Shown here: one piece after another, positions 15,777-22,391 of the stretch
Layout: each line of letters begins with the position of its first letter
Numbering within the stretch: position 1 is the stretch's first letter
Origin: Oscillospiraceae bacterium
GTDB taxonomy: Bacteria > Bacillota > Clostridia > Oscillospirales > Ruminococcaceae
Direction of reading: 5' to 3'
NCBI GenBank assembly: GCA_017468865.1
Contig: JAFUHM010000049.1
Coordinates: forward strand, 1-35,601
Length of the DNA stretch: 35,601 nt
The notes under the pieces: generated by a model
The model's input: the letters and a program-made list of their open reading frames with translations, nothing else
The model's database searches: none
What the model was told of the DNA's origin: nothing
Translations under genes and position numbers: made by a program

Positions 15777-15821
15777 TGCATGGTTTTGATATATTTTCAC
15801 CGACCCTTAGGGTATACTATG
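15777..15821 (+). promoter_or_regulatory. Composite promoter/operator of the GH16-GH5 operon
   Basis: TGCATGGTTTTGATATA (15777-15793), exactly 17 bp, then GGTATACTATG (15811-15821). The upstream box matches the one before the binding-protein gene at 13 of 17 positions, the downstream box at 11 of 11, and the gap is identical. The predicted transcript start is near 15825. Confidence 0.8.
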
Positions 15822-15847
15822 GGCAAACACTCAAAGGAGCTGATACT

Positions 15848-16609
15848 ATGACAAAGATGATACCCGCCATACTATGTTTGATATTATGTTCCTGCACCGC
15901 TCAGTCCGAAGCAAACGCAAATGCGGCGAATACCGAAGCACCCGCTGACCCGGACAAGTTGGTGTTCGATCTCACAGGTGAGCCTCCCGCTGGATTTATC
16001 GCATCGGACGGATGGACAAACGGCAATATGTTCAATGTCACATGGCGCAAGGACAACGTTATCTTCGGAGACGGCAGGATGCGTCTTTGCATAGACAGGG
16101 ACAGCTCCCCCGAGAACGGTATACCTTACAGCGGCGCTGAATACCGTTCTGATGAGCATTACGGATACGGCCGCTATGAAGTGACCATGAAGCCTATCAA
16201 GAATGACGGGGTGGTGTCATCCTTCTTCACCTACACGGGACCTTCCGAGAAGAACGCATGGGATGAGATAGATATCGAGTTTCTCGGCAAGGACACTTCC
16301 ATCGTGCAGTTCAACTACTTCACCGACGGCAAGGGCGAACATGAATATGTGTACGACCTTGGGTTCGATGCGGCGGAAGATTTTCACGACTACGCCTTTG
16401 AATGGCATCCCGATCATATTTCATGGTACGTTGACGGTAAAGAGGTACATACCGTAACAGAGGAGATACCCACTACTCCCGGCAGGATCATGGTCAACGC
16501 ATGGTGCGGCACGGGCGTGGACGGTTGGCTCAATGCCTTTGATGACAGCGGCCTGCCTGTCTATGCGGAATACAAGAGCATTGCATTTACTGCGGAGGAT
16601 GAACAATGA
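15848..16609 (+). CDS. GH16 endo-beta-1,3-1,4-glucanase (licheninase), lipoprotein
   Basis: A family 16 glycoside hydrolase of 253 residues that cuts mixed-linkage beta-glucan (lichenan or cereal beta-glucan). The catalytic signature is WDEIDIEFLG, with Glu140 as nucleophile, Asp142 as helper and Glu144 as acid/base. Other family segments are RSDEHYGYGRYEVTMKP, FEWHPDHISWYVDGK and MVNAWCGTG. The short signal peptide ends in a lipobox-like ILCSC (Cys16), so the enzyme is probably tethered to the outer face of the membrane. Its stop overlaps the GH5 start (ATGA). AAAGGAG precedes the start. Substrate assignment is firm at family level; strict lichenase specificity is inferred from the compact motif spacing. 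Confidence 0.93.
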   Translation: MTKMIPAILCLILCSCTAQSEANANAANTEAPADPDKLVFDLTGEPPAGFIASDGWTNGNMFNVTWRKDNVIFGDGRMRLCIDRDSSPENGIPYSGAEYRSDEHYGYGRYEVTMKPIKNDGVVSSFFTYTGPSEKNAWDEIDIEFLGKDTSIVQFNYFTDGKGEHEYVYDLGFDAAEDFHDYAFEWHPDHISWYVDGKEVHTVTEEIPTTPGRIMVNAWCGTGVDGWLNAFDDSGLPVYAEYKSIAFTAEDEQ

Positions 16610-17556
16610 AAGAACTGACAGGATTCAAAAAGGGCGTGGATCTCGGCGGATGGATGTCACAGTGCGATTACAGCAAGGAAGTGCTTGACGGTTACATCAC
16701 GGAGGACGACTTCAAAAAGATAGCCTCATGGGGACTTGACCATGTTCGCCTGCCCATAGACTATAACATCCTTGAGAATGAGGACGGCACATACAAGGAA
16801 GACGGCTTTGACCGTGTGGAAAAGGCTGTGAACACTGCCATAGCAAACGGGCTCAACATCATAATAGATATACATAAGACCGCAGGATTTTCCTTTGATG
16901 CCGGAGAGCATGAGAGCGGCTTTTTCGTAAACAAGGCCTACCGTGACAGATTTATCAGGCTGTGGGAACAGATAGCGGAGAGATTTGCACGGTATGATGG
17001 ACATATCGTATTCGAGCTGCTCAACGAAGTCACTGACAGGGAATACATCGGTGTATGGAATGAGTGCGCCGAGGAGTGCATCACCGCCATAAGGAAGAAA
17101 GCTCCCTCCGTACCTGTGTTGGTGGGCAGCTACTGGAACAACAGTGCGGAGGCTGTCAAGGATCTTGATGCGCCCCATGACGAGAACGTGTACTACAACT
17201 TCCACTGCTACGAACCTCTTGTCTTTACCCATCAGGGGGCGACATGGACGGATCTCATCGACCCTGAGAAGAGGGTAGGGTTTGATGAGCTGGATATTAC
17301 GGAGGAGTATTTTGAAAAGCTGTTTGCCTCCGCCATCGAGCACGCCGAGAAAAACGGCACGGGGCTTTACTGCGGCGAATACGGTGTGATAGACCGTGTG
17401 TCTCCGGAGGATACCCTGAAATGGTACAAGACCATAAACAGCGTATTCAGGCGGCATAATATAGGCAGAGCCGCATGGAATTACCGCCGCAAGGACTTCG
17501 GTCTTACCGATGAGAGACTGAGCGGCATCATAGATGAACTGGTAAAATATCTGTAA
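16606..17556 (+). CDS. GH5 beta-glucanase/cellulase-like glycoside hydrolase, cytoplasmic
   Basis: A 316-residue family 5 (clan A) glycoside hydrolase. The acid/base is Glu141 in FELLNEV and the nucleophile Glu258 in LYCGEYGV. The Arg of DHVRLPIDY, the His of IDIHKT and the NFHCYEP segment also match the family. There is no signal peptide or binding module, so it should act inside the cell, unlike most cellulases. It starts inside the GH16 stop codon (ATGA overlap) and is therefore translationally coupled to the surface enzyme. A sensible role is hydrolysis of imported beta-gluco-oligosaccharides. A beta-mannan or glucomannan substrate cannot be excluded without subfamily analysis. Confidence 0.92.
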   Translation: MKELTGFKKGVDLGGWMSQCDYSKEVLDGYITEDDFKKIASWGLDHVRLPIDYNILENEDGTYKEDGFDRVEKAVNTAIANGLNIIIDIHKTAGFSFDAGEHESGFFVNKAYRDRFIRLWEQIAERFARYDGHIVFELLNEVTDREYIGVWNECAEECITAIRKKAPSVPVLVGSYWNNSAEAVKDLDAPHDENVYYNFHCYEPLVFTHQGATWTDLIDPEKRVGFDELDITEEYFEKLFASAIEHAEKNGTGLYCGEYGVIDRVSPEDTLKWYKTINSVFRRHNIGRAAWNYRRKDFGLTDERLSGIIDELVKYL

Positions 17557-17562
17557 GACAGT

Positions 17563-17584
17563 GGGGAGTACGCCTGTACTCCCC
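17563..17584 (+). terminator. Terminator of the GH16-GH5 operon
   Basis: A perfect 9-bp stem (GGGGAGTAC with GTACTCCCC, GCCT loop) lies 7 bp past the GH5 stop, followed by a short T-rich run (TCTTGTT). Confidence 0.72.
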
Positions 17585-17725
17585 TCTTGTTCCCGTAACT
17601 TCCCGAAATAAGGACTTTGCACCATGTCCTCACTTGCCGTGACGCACACATAAAGGGAAGAAATGCCGTATTCAAGCGGGCAAGCCCATGTTCATACATT
17701 GTTTACATTTTTTTTCGAAAAACAC

Positions 17726-17754
17726 TTGACAAATCAATTTAGATGTGGTATAAT
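17726..17754 (+). promoter_or_regulatory. Consensus promoter of tRNA-Pro
   Basis: Perfect TTGACA (17726-17731), 17-bp spacer, perfect TATAAT (17749-17754). It is the strongest sigma-A match in the window and starts transcription about 25 bp before the tRNA. Confidence 0.93.
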
Positions 17755-17786
17755 CTATACTGTTGTTGAAAAACATTTCCAACTGT

Positions 17787-17863
17787 CGGGGTGTGGCGCA
17801 GATTGGTAGCGCTCTACCTTGGGGTGGTAGAGGCCGTGGGTTCAAGTCCCGTCACTCCGACCA
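17787..17863 (+). tRNA. tRNA-Pro (anticodon GGG)
   Basis: A 77-nt cloverleaf with encoded CCA. Acceptor CGGGGTG pairs with CACTCCG (one G-U). The anticodon stem CTACC/GGTAG closes the loop TTGGGGT, giving anticodon GGG at 17821-17823. The T arm is GTGGG-TTCAAGT-CCCGT (outer pair not Watson-Crick). Confidence 0.96.
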
Positions 17864-17864
17864 T

Positions 17865-17899
17865 TGACCCTATCACATATGTGATAGGGTCATGTTTTT
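17865..17899 (+). terminator. Terminator after tRNA-Pro
   Basis: A 13-bp stem (TGACCCTATCACA with TGTGATAGGGTCA) starting 1 nt after the tRNA, followed by TGTTTTTG. Confidence 0.88.
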
Positions 17900-17918
17900 G
17901 TCTCTGATGCAAGATGAC

Positions 17919-18342
17919 ATACATCCGTCACCGGACGGATATATGAAACGAGTATTCATCCTTTTAGTCAATGCGAGAATTTGCCTTTGGCAAATTCTCA
18001 AAACGAATATCCATCCTTTAGATGAACCGAACAACACAAATATCCGTCGTCAGACGGATATTTGAAACGAACGTCCATCCTTTAGATGAACCCCACAATA
18101 CAAATATCCGCAAAGCAGATAATTGAAACGAATGTTCATCCTTTAGATGAACCGTACAATACAAATATCCGCAAAGCGGATATTTGATCGAGTTTTCATC
18201 CTTTAGTTGAACCGTACAATACAAATATCCGCAAGGCGGATATTTGAAACGAATGTTCATCCTTAAGATGAACCGTACAACACAAATATCCGCAGAGCGG
18301 ATATTTGAAACGAATGTTCATCCTTAAGATGAACATTCGTTT
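17919..18342 (+). repeat. Tandem array of double-hairpin repeats between tRNA-Pro and tRNA-Leu
   Basis: Five clear units start at 18036, 18100, 18161, 18221 and 18282 (60-64 bp each), preceded by two degraded units from about 17919. Each unit has hairpin 1 (AAATATCCGC, short loop, GCGGATATTT), the linker GAAACGAA, and hairpin 2 (GTTCATC-CTTTA-GATGAAC). The arms of hairpin 1 vary together: ATCCGTC/GACGGAT in the early units, ATCCGC/GCGGAT later, and a different arm pair GAGAATTTGCC/GGCAAATTCTC in the degraded one. The last hairpin grows to a perfect 15-bp stem (18308-18322 with 18328-18342) that ends 1 nt before tRNA-Leu. There are no unique spacers. Function unknown. Confidence 0.92.
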
Positions 18343-18343
18343 A

Positions 18344-18430
18344 GCCGCTGTGGTGAAATCGGCAGACACAAGGGACTTAAAATCCCTCGATAGAAATATC
18401 ATACGGGTTCAAGTCCCGTCAGCGGCACCA
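18344..18430 (+). tRNA. tRNA-Leu (anticodon TAA)
   Basis: An 87-nt class II tRNA with encoded CCA. Acceptor GCCGCTG/CAGCGGC. Anticodon stem AGGGA/TCCCT closes the loop CTTAAAA, giving anticodon TAA at 18378-18380. The long variable arm pairs GATA/TATC, and the T arm is ACGGG-TTCAAGT-CCCGT. No promoter with normal spacing is visible just upstream. Confidence 0.96.
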
Positions 18431-18432
18431 AT

Positions 18433-18467
18433 GCCTAACATCGTTCTGATGCGGTGTTAGGCTTTTT
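18433..18467 (+). terminator. Terminator after tRNA-Leu
   Basis: GCCTAACA (18433-18440) pairs with TGTTAGGC (18455-18462), followed directly by TTTTT. Confidence 0.85.
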
Positions 18468-18485
18468 AAGGCTTCAATGTCAAAA

Positions 18486-18522
18486 ACAAGCGTGAGTCTT
18501 CGGCTCACTTTCAAAGGCTTGT
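18486..18522 (+). other. Structured leader upstream of the YdbC-like gene
   Basis: An outer helix ACAAGC/GCTTGT encloses the inner hairpin GTGAG-TCTTCGG-CTCAC with a UUCG-type loop. It ends 12 nt before the ribosome site and has no T-run. Possibly a small regulatory or stabilising element. Confidence 0.45.
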
Positions 18523-18544
18523 GATAAAAATATCGGAGGTAAAT

Positions 18545-18760
18545 ATGGCTGACATCAAATACGAGATAATGCGTGAGATCGGCGTGCTTTCGGAGAATGC
18601 ACGGGGATGGCGCAAAGAGCTCAACCTTGTATCATGGAACGGTGCCGCACCGAAGTATGATATCCGTGAATGGGCGCCCGACCATGAGAAGATGGGCAAG
18701 GGCATAACTCTTACGGCTGAGGAATTAAAGCAGCTGGCAAGTCTGGCAGAGTCCGAATGA
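18545..18760 (+). CDS. YdbC-like PC4-fold single-stranded DNA-binding protein
   Basis: A 71-residue protein matching the small YdbC/PC4 family: a short N-terminal strand, ARGWRKELNLVSWNGAAPKY, DIREWAPDHEKMGKGITLT, then a C-terminal helix (AEELKQLASLAES). PC4-fold proteins bind single-stranded nucleic acid as dimers and are linked to transcription or DNA metabolism. ATG at 18545 is preceded by GGAGG at 5 nt. The gene stands alone, with a terminator right after it. Confidence 0.85.
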   Translation: MADIKYEIMREIGVLSENARGWRKELNLVSWNGAAPKYDIREWAPDHEKMGKGITLTAEELKQLASLAESE

Positions 18761-18766
18761 TCCTCC

Positions 18767-18784
18767 GCACCGCAGCAGCGGTGC
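18767..18784 (+). terminator. Terminator of the YdbC-like gene
   Basis: GCACCGC-AGCA-GCGGTGC, a perfect 7-bp stem, followed by GTTTCTTC. It starts 6 bp after the stop codon. Confidence 0.75.
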
Positions 18785-18875
18785 GTTTCTTCATATACTA
18801 AGGTACCATGAGATATGCGGCAGGGTGTATACATAAAAGAATTTAAGCAAAATATATGAACTTTTTCACAAAGTA

Positions 18876-18904
18876 TTGCATTTTTGACCAAAATGTTGTA
18901 TAAT
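18876..18904 (+). promoter_or_regulatory. Sigma-A promoter of Nudix-prfB
   Basis: TTGCAT (18876-18881), 17-bp spacer, TATAAT (18899-18904), predicting a transcript start near 18911. Confidence 0.83.
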
Positions 18905-18912
18905 AAGGTGTG

Positions 18913-19056
18913 ATGCGTAGGTATTCGCTGAAAAGCATCTGTACCGGTCAGTACGGGAACGACACGGATAGGATGCGCCCTACACTCTTATGGCCTGACG
19001 GCACAAGGAATGAAGGCACCCCAGCGGCTGCTCAGAAATACACATTCGGGGGGTAG
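18913..19056 (+). other. Leader of about 145 nt that is also an open frame of 47 codons
   Basis: The leader between the promoter and the Nudix start is unusually long. One frame is open from ATG at 18913 to TAG at 19054-19056, one base before the Nudix start codon, and would encode MRRYSLKSICTGQYGNDTDR and 27 more residues. That ATG is about 2 nt after the predicted transcript start, so translation would have to be leaderless; no ribosome site exists. The stretch also has pairings such as GATGC/GCATC and GTAGG/CCTAC. I cannot tell a peptide from a structured leader, and I recognise neither. Confidence 0.3.
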
Positions 19057-19057
19057 T

Positions 19058-19513
19058 ATGGGTTATATATCCGATCTCAGGAAATATGTGGGACATATGC
19101 CTCTGATCCATGCGGCGGCAAGCGTGATAGTGGAGCGTGCCGACGGCAGGATACTCATGCAGAAGCGTACAGATAACGGATACTGGGGCTATGCGGGCGG
19201 AGCGGTAGAACTCTTTGAGGACACCTGCGATACGGCAAAGAGAGAACTCTTCGAGGAAACGGGACTTACCGCTGTATCTCTCGAACTGTTCGGGGTATTC
19301 TCGGGTGAGGCGCTCCACTACATCTATCCCAACGGCGATGAGGTCTCCACGATAGATATATTGTATATCTGCCGTGAATGGACGGGGGAACCTGTCTGCC
19401 AGCCCGAGGAAGTGAGCGAACTGGAGTGGTTCGACATAGATGATCTTCCGCCGCTGTCGCCGCCTATCAGACTTCCGATGGAAAAATATATAAAATACAG
19501 AAAAGGTGAATGA
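19058..19513 (+). CDS. Nudix hydrolase
   Basis: A 151-residue Nudix hydrolase, which cleaves nucleoside diphosphates linked to another group X. The Nudix box is complete: G(x5)E(x7)REUxEExGU reads GAVELFEDTCDTAKRELFEE followed by TGL, at about residues 49-71. The RELFEE glutamates bind the catalytic metals. The exact substrate (oxidised nucleotide, nucleotide sugar, ADP-ribose) cannot be told. ATG at 19058 follows CGGGGGG; an in-frame ATG at 19010 lacks a ribosome site. The stop lies 1 nt before the prfB start, so the two form one operon. Confidence 0.93.
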   Translation: MGYISDLRKYVGHMPLIHAAASVIVERADGRILMQKRTDNGYWGYAGGAVELFEDTCDTAKRELFEETGLTAVSLELFGVFSGEALHYIYPNGDEVSTIDILYICREWTGEPVCQPEEVSELEWFDIDDLPPLSPPIRLPMEKYIKYRKGE

Positions 19514-19514
19514 T

Positions 19515-20642
19515 ATGCTACTTCTGGACGAACTCCGAGTGGAGCTTGAAGGCTACCGAAAGGACATGACGGAGTTATACAAGATACTCAACATCGACAA
19601 ACTCAAATCCGATATCGCCGAACTTCAGGAACAGTCATCCGCTGACGGCTTCTGGAACGATCTGGAAAACTCGCAGAAGGTGATGCAGCAGATAAAGCGT
19701 TCCGAGGCGACTATCGCACAATATAACAAGCTCAACAGCCTCCTGGAGGATACTATCACCATGATAGAGCTTACTGCCGAGGAGAACGGCGACGATGAGA
19801 GTGCCGCACTTGAACTCAAAGCAGAGGGCGAGCGCTTCAAGTCGGAGCTGGAGACGATCAAGCTCTCCACCCTTCTCACAGGTGAATATGACGACAAGAA
19901 CGCCATCATCACATTCCACCCCGGTGCAGGCGGAACGGAGGCACAGGACTGGGCAGAGATGCTGTTCCGTATGTACAATATGTGGGCAGAGCGCCACGGT
20001 TTCAAGGTGACTACCCTTGACTACCTCGACGGCGATGAAGCAGGCATCAAATCCGCTTCCATACTTATCGAGGGAACGAATGCCTACGGCTATCTCAAAA
20101 GTGAGACAGGCGTACACAGGCTCGTCCGCATATCCCCCTTCGATTCATCCGGCAGACGTCAGACCTCCTTTGCTTCACTGGAGGTAATGCCCGAAATGGG
20201 TGAGGCCGACCTGAATATAGATATTCGTCCGGAGGATCTGGAGATAGACTTCTACCGTGCTTCGGGTGCGGGCGGACAGAAGGTCAACAAGACCTCCTCC
20301 GCTGTCAGACTTACACATAAGCCCACGGGCATAGTCGTTTCCTGTCAGACACAGCGAAGCCAGTATCAGAACAAGGACTACGCCATGAAGATGCTGGTGT
20401 CTAAGCTGGCTGAGATCAAGGAAAGAGAACACCTTGAAAAGATAGAGGATATCAAGGGCGTAAAGAAGGAGATCGCATGGGGCGCACAGATACGCTCATA
20501 TGTATTCATGCCCTACACTCTGGTAAAGGATCACCGCACCAACTTTGAGAACGGCAACATCGGTGCAGTAATGGACGGAGATCTCGACGGATTTATCAAC
20601 GCATATCTGACAGCACTTTCTCACGGAGAACTTCAGGGCTGA
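19515..20642 (+). CDS. prfB: Peptide chain release factor 2, without programmed frameshift
   Basis: A 375-residue class I release factor that ends translation at UGA and UAA. The stop-codon recognition motif SPF is in VRISPFDSSGRRQTSFASLE, and the peptidyl-hydrolysis GGQ loop is in ASGAGGQKVNKTSSAVRLTH. The coding frame runs unbroken from the start; the CTT-TGA frameshift site that many bacteria carry about 25 codons in is absent. ATG at 19515 has AAAAGG 8 nt upstream; a GTG at 19506 overlaps that site and is rejected. It follows the Nudix gene with 1 nt between stop and start. Confidence 0.96.
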   Translation: MLLLDELRVELEGYRKDMTELYKILNIDKLKSDIAELQEQSSADGFWNDLENSQKVMQQIKRSEATIAQYNKLNSLLEDTITMIELTAEENGDDESAALELKAEGERFKSELETIKLSTLLTGEYDDKNAIITFHPGAGGTEAQDWAEMLFRMYNMWAERHGFKVTTLDYLDGDEAGIKSASILIEGTNAYGYLKSETGVHRLVRISPFDSSGRRQTSFASLEVMPEMGEADLNIDIRPEDLEIDFYRASGAGGQKVNKTSSAVRLTHKPTGIVVSCQTQRSQYQNKDYAMKMLVSKLAEIKEREHLEKIEDIKGVKKEIAWGAQIRSYVFMPYTLVKDHRTNFENGNIGAVMDGDLDGFINAYLTALSHGELQG

Positions 20643-20705
20643 CAGGGATATCCCGTATGATACCCTGAGTTCTGACTGACTTGATTTGTTGACGGTGGTG
20701 ATATT

Positions 20706-22349
20706 ATGTCGGAATATCAGCAGCTTTTTGACAGTTTTCTTGACACCATGCTCGAAAAAGGCTCCCTGCCTTTCGCACTTCCGCACCTGAGCAAACTGTG
20801 CAAGTTTTTACGCATAGTAAAGATGGAGGCAGTCAGGTATGAATCAGCCCGCCATCGCCTTATGGGAAAGAGCCAGGTCTTGTCCCTGTATGATGACGGC
20901 GGCGAATACGGTGAACCTCTTTCATATATACACAACGACAAGACACTGATCATAGCGAATTACTTTGTCTATCCCGCAAAGGATGCCGCCCCCTGGACCG
21001 ATGAGGAGACGGTGCGGATAAACAGGCTTGCAGAGCTGCTGTTTGTGTTCAACAGCCGCATCAAGATGCTCGATATGTTTATCCATTCCGCATCATACGA
21101 TGATGACGGGTACTTTACCCTGAGATACTTTCTCAACGACCTGAGTGAAAGGATATCCAGACATGAGCTCCAGGGGAAATACACCTGCGCATATGTCAAT
21201 CTGAAGCACTTCGCCATAGTCAACCAGCTTATCGGCAGGACCCTCGGCTCATATGTCATGAAGCGGTACATCAACGAAGTCACCGCACTTGCAGGCGACA
21301 CCGCACTTACCGCACGCATCGGCGGAGACAACTTCGCCATGCTCATCGAGAACAGATGTCTCACCGATACGCTCAATGCCCTGGCAGGGCTCAACATCGT
21401 CTATGACGTGGAGTCCAACGAGAAGATAAAGGTGTCGGCTACCGCAGGGCTTTACAGGATATCGGAGGATCTTACCAATGCAGATCCCGTGATGGACTGC
21501 ATCGCATCCGCCTCACAGATAGCCCGCAACAACGGCAAGGAAGACTTTGTTTACTACAATGAGCGGCTCTCCGTTGACAAAGAGCGCTTGGCCCTTATAC
21601 AGCAGCTTTTTCCCAGCGCACTGGAGAATGAGGAGTTCCTCGTATACTATCAGCCGAAGGTGTCTGTAAATACGGGTGACATCTACGGCGCCGAGGCACT
21701 GTGCAGGTGGTACCATGACGGGGACATAATCTCGCCCGGCGACTTCATACCCGCACTTGAGCGGAGCATGGACATATGCAAGCTGGACTTCTATATGCTC
21801 GACCATGTGTGCCGTGACATACGCAGATGGCTCGATGAGGGCAGGAAAGTCGTCCGCATCTCCGTCAACCTCTCACGCAAGAACATGATGGATATGAGCC
21901 TGCTGACCCACATCATAGAGATCATCGACCGAAACAAGGTGCCTCACAAGTACATTGAGATAGAGCTGACGGAGACTACCACCGACGTGGAATTCAAGGA
22001 TCTCAAGCGTGTGGTCAGCGGACTTCAGCAGTCGGGGATATACACTTCGGTGGATGATTTCGGCATAGGGTATTCCTCCCTCAATCTGCTCAAGGAGATA
22101 CCCTGGGATGTGCTGAAAGTCGATCGCAGCTTCCTCCCCGAAAAGGGAAGCGGTGATGAGCAGCGCCGTGCGGTCATGTTCAAGTATGTGGTGAGCATGG
22201 CTAAGGAGCTGGGGCTTGAATGTATCGCAGAGGGCGTGGAGACCGAGCATCAGGTGCAGATACTCCGTGACAACTGCTGCGAACTTGCACAGGGCTTCTT
22301 CTTCGACAGGCCGCTGCCTGTGGAAGAATTTGAAAAGAAACTGAGATAG
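20706..22349 (+). CDS. GGDEF-EAL protein, probable cyclic-di-GMP phosphodiesterase
   Basis: A 547-residue soluble signalling protein. An N-terminal region (about 1-130) is of unclear type, possibly GAF-like. The central GGDEF domain is degenerate, with GGDNF near residues 206-210 instead of GGDEF, so cyclase activity is doubtful. The C-terminal EAL domain (about 310-540) keeps its catalytic residues: GAEALCRW, the Asn of ISVNLSRKNM, ELTETTTD, the metal-binding DDFGIGYSS, KVDRSF and EGVE. It should therefore hydrolyse c-di-GMP. There is no transmembrane helix. The start follows GGTGGTGAT. No other c-di-GMP gene lies nearby. Confidence 0.92.
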   Translation: MSEYQQLFDSFLDTMLEKGSLPFALPHLSKLCKFLRIVKMEAVRYESARHRLMGKSQVLSLYDDGGEYGEPLSYIHNDKTLIIANYFVYPAKDAAPWTDEETVRINRLAELLFVFNSRIKMLDMFIHSASYDDDGYFTLRYFLNDLSERISRHELQGKYTCAYVNLKHFAIVNQLIGRTLGSYVMKRYINEVTALAGDTALTARIGGDNFAMLIENRCLTDTLNALAGLNIVYDVESNEKIKVSATAGLYRISEDLTNADPVMDCIASASQIARNNGKEDFVYYNERLSVDKERLALIQQLFPSALENEEFLVYYQPKVSVNTGDIYGAEALCRWYHDGDIISPGDFIPALERSMDICKLDFYMLDHVCRDIRRWLDEGRKVVRISVNLSRKNMMDMSLLTHIIEIIDRNKVPHKYIEIELTETTTDVEFKDLKRVVSGLQQSGIYTSVDDFGIGYSSLNLLKEIPWDVLKVDRSFLPEKGSGDEQRRAVMFKYVVSMAKELGLECIAEGVETEHQVQILRDNCCELAQGFFFDRPLPVEEFEKKLR

Positions 22350-22350
22350 A

Positions 22351-22380
22351 AAACAGGCACGGGAACTCCCGTGCCTGTTT
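22351..22380. terminator. Bidirectional terminator between the EAL and LRR genes
   Basis: A 14-bp inverted repeat (AAACAGGCACGGGA with TCCCGTGCCTGTTT, AC centre) lies between convergent genes. A-rich and T-rich ends on both sides let it work in either direction. Confidence 0.85.
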
Positions 22381-22391
22381 GGGTCTATCAA

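Noticed and set aside
17919..18342. CRISPR array
   Set aside because: Units follow one another without unique spacers, and each unit is itself two hairpins. No cas gene is near.
17863..18343. Integrated mobile element at the tRNA genes
   Set aside because: No integrase, transposase or tRNA-end direct repeat is visible; the interval holds only the hairpin array.
18018..18402. Minus-strand frames encoding repeats of CGYLYCTVHLKDEHSF
   Set aside because: They are translations of the hairpin repeat. Frame changes occur between units because the period is not a multiple of three.
18911..19057. T-box or known riboswitch before the Nudix gene
   Set aside because: No T-box sequence, terminator/antiterminator pair or other recognised riboswitch core was found.
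20706..21500. Active diguanylate cyclase domain
   Set aside because: The signature is GGDNF rather than GGDEF, so cyclase activity is not supported; only the EAL domain looks catalytic.
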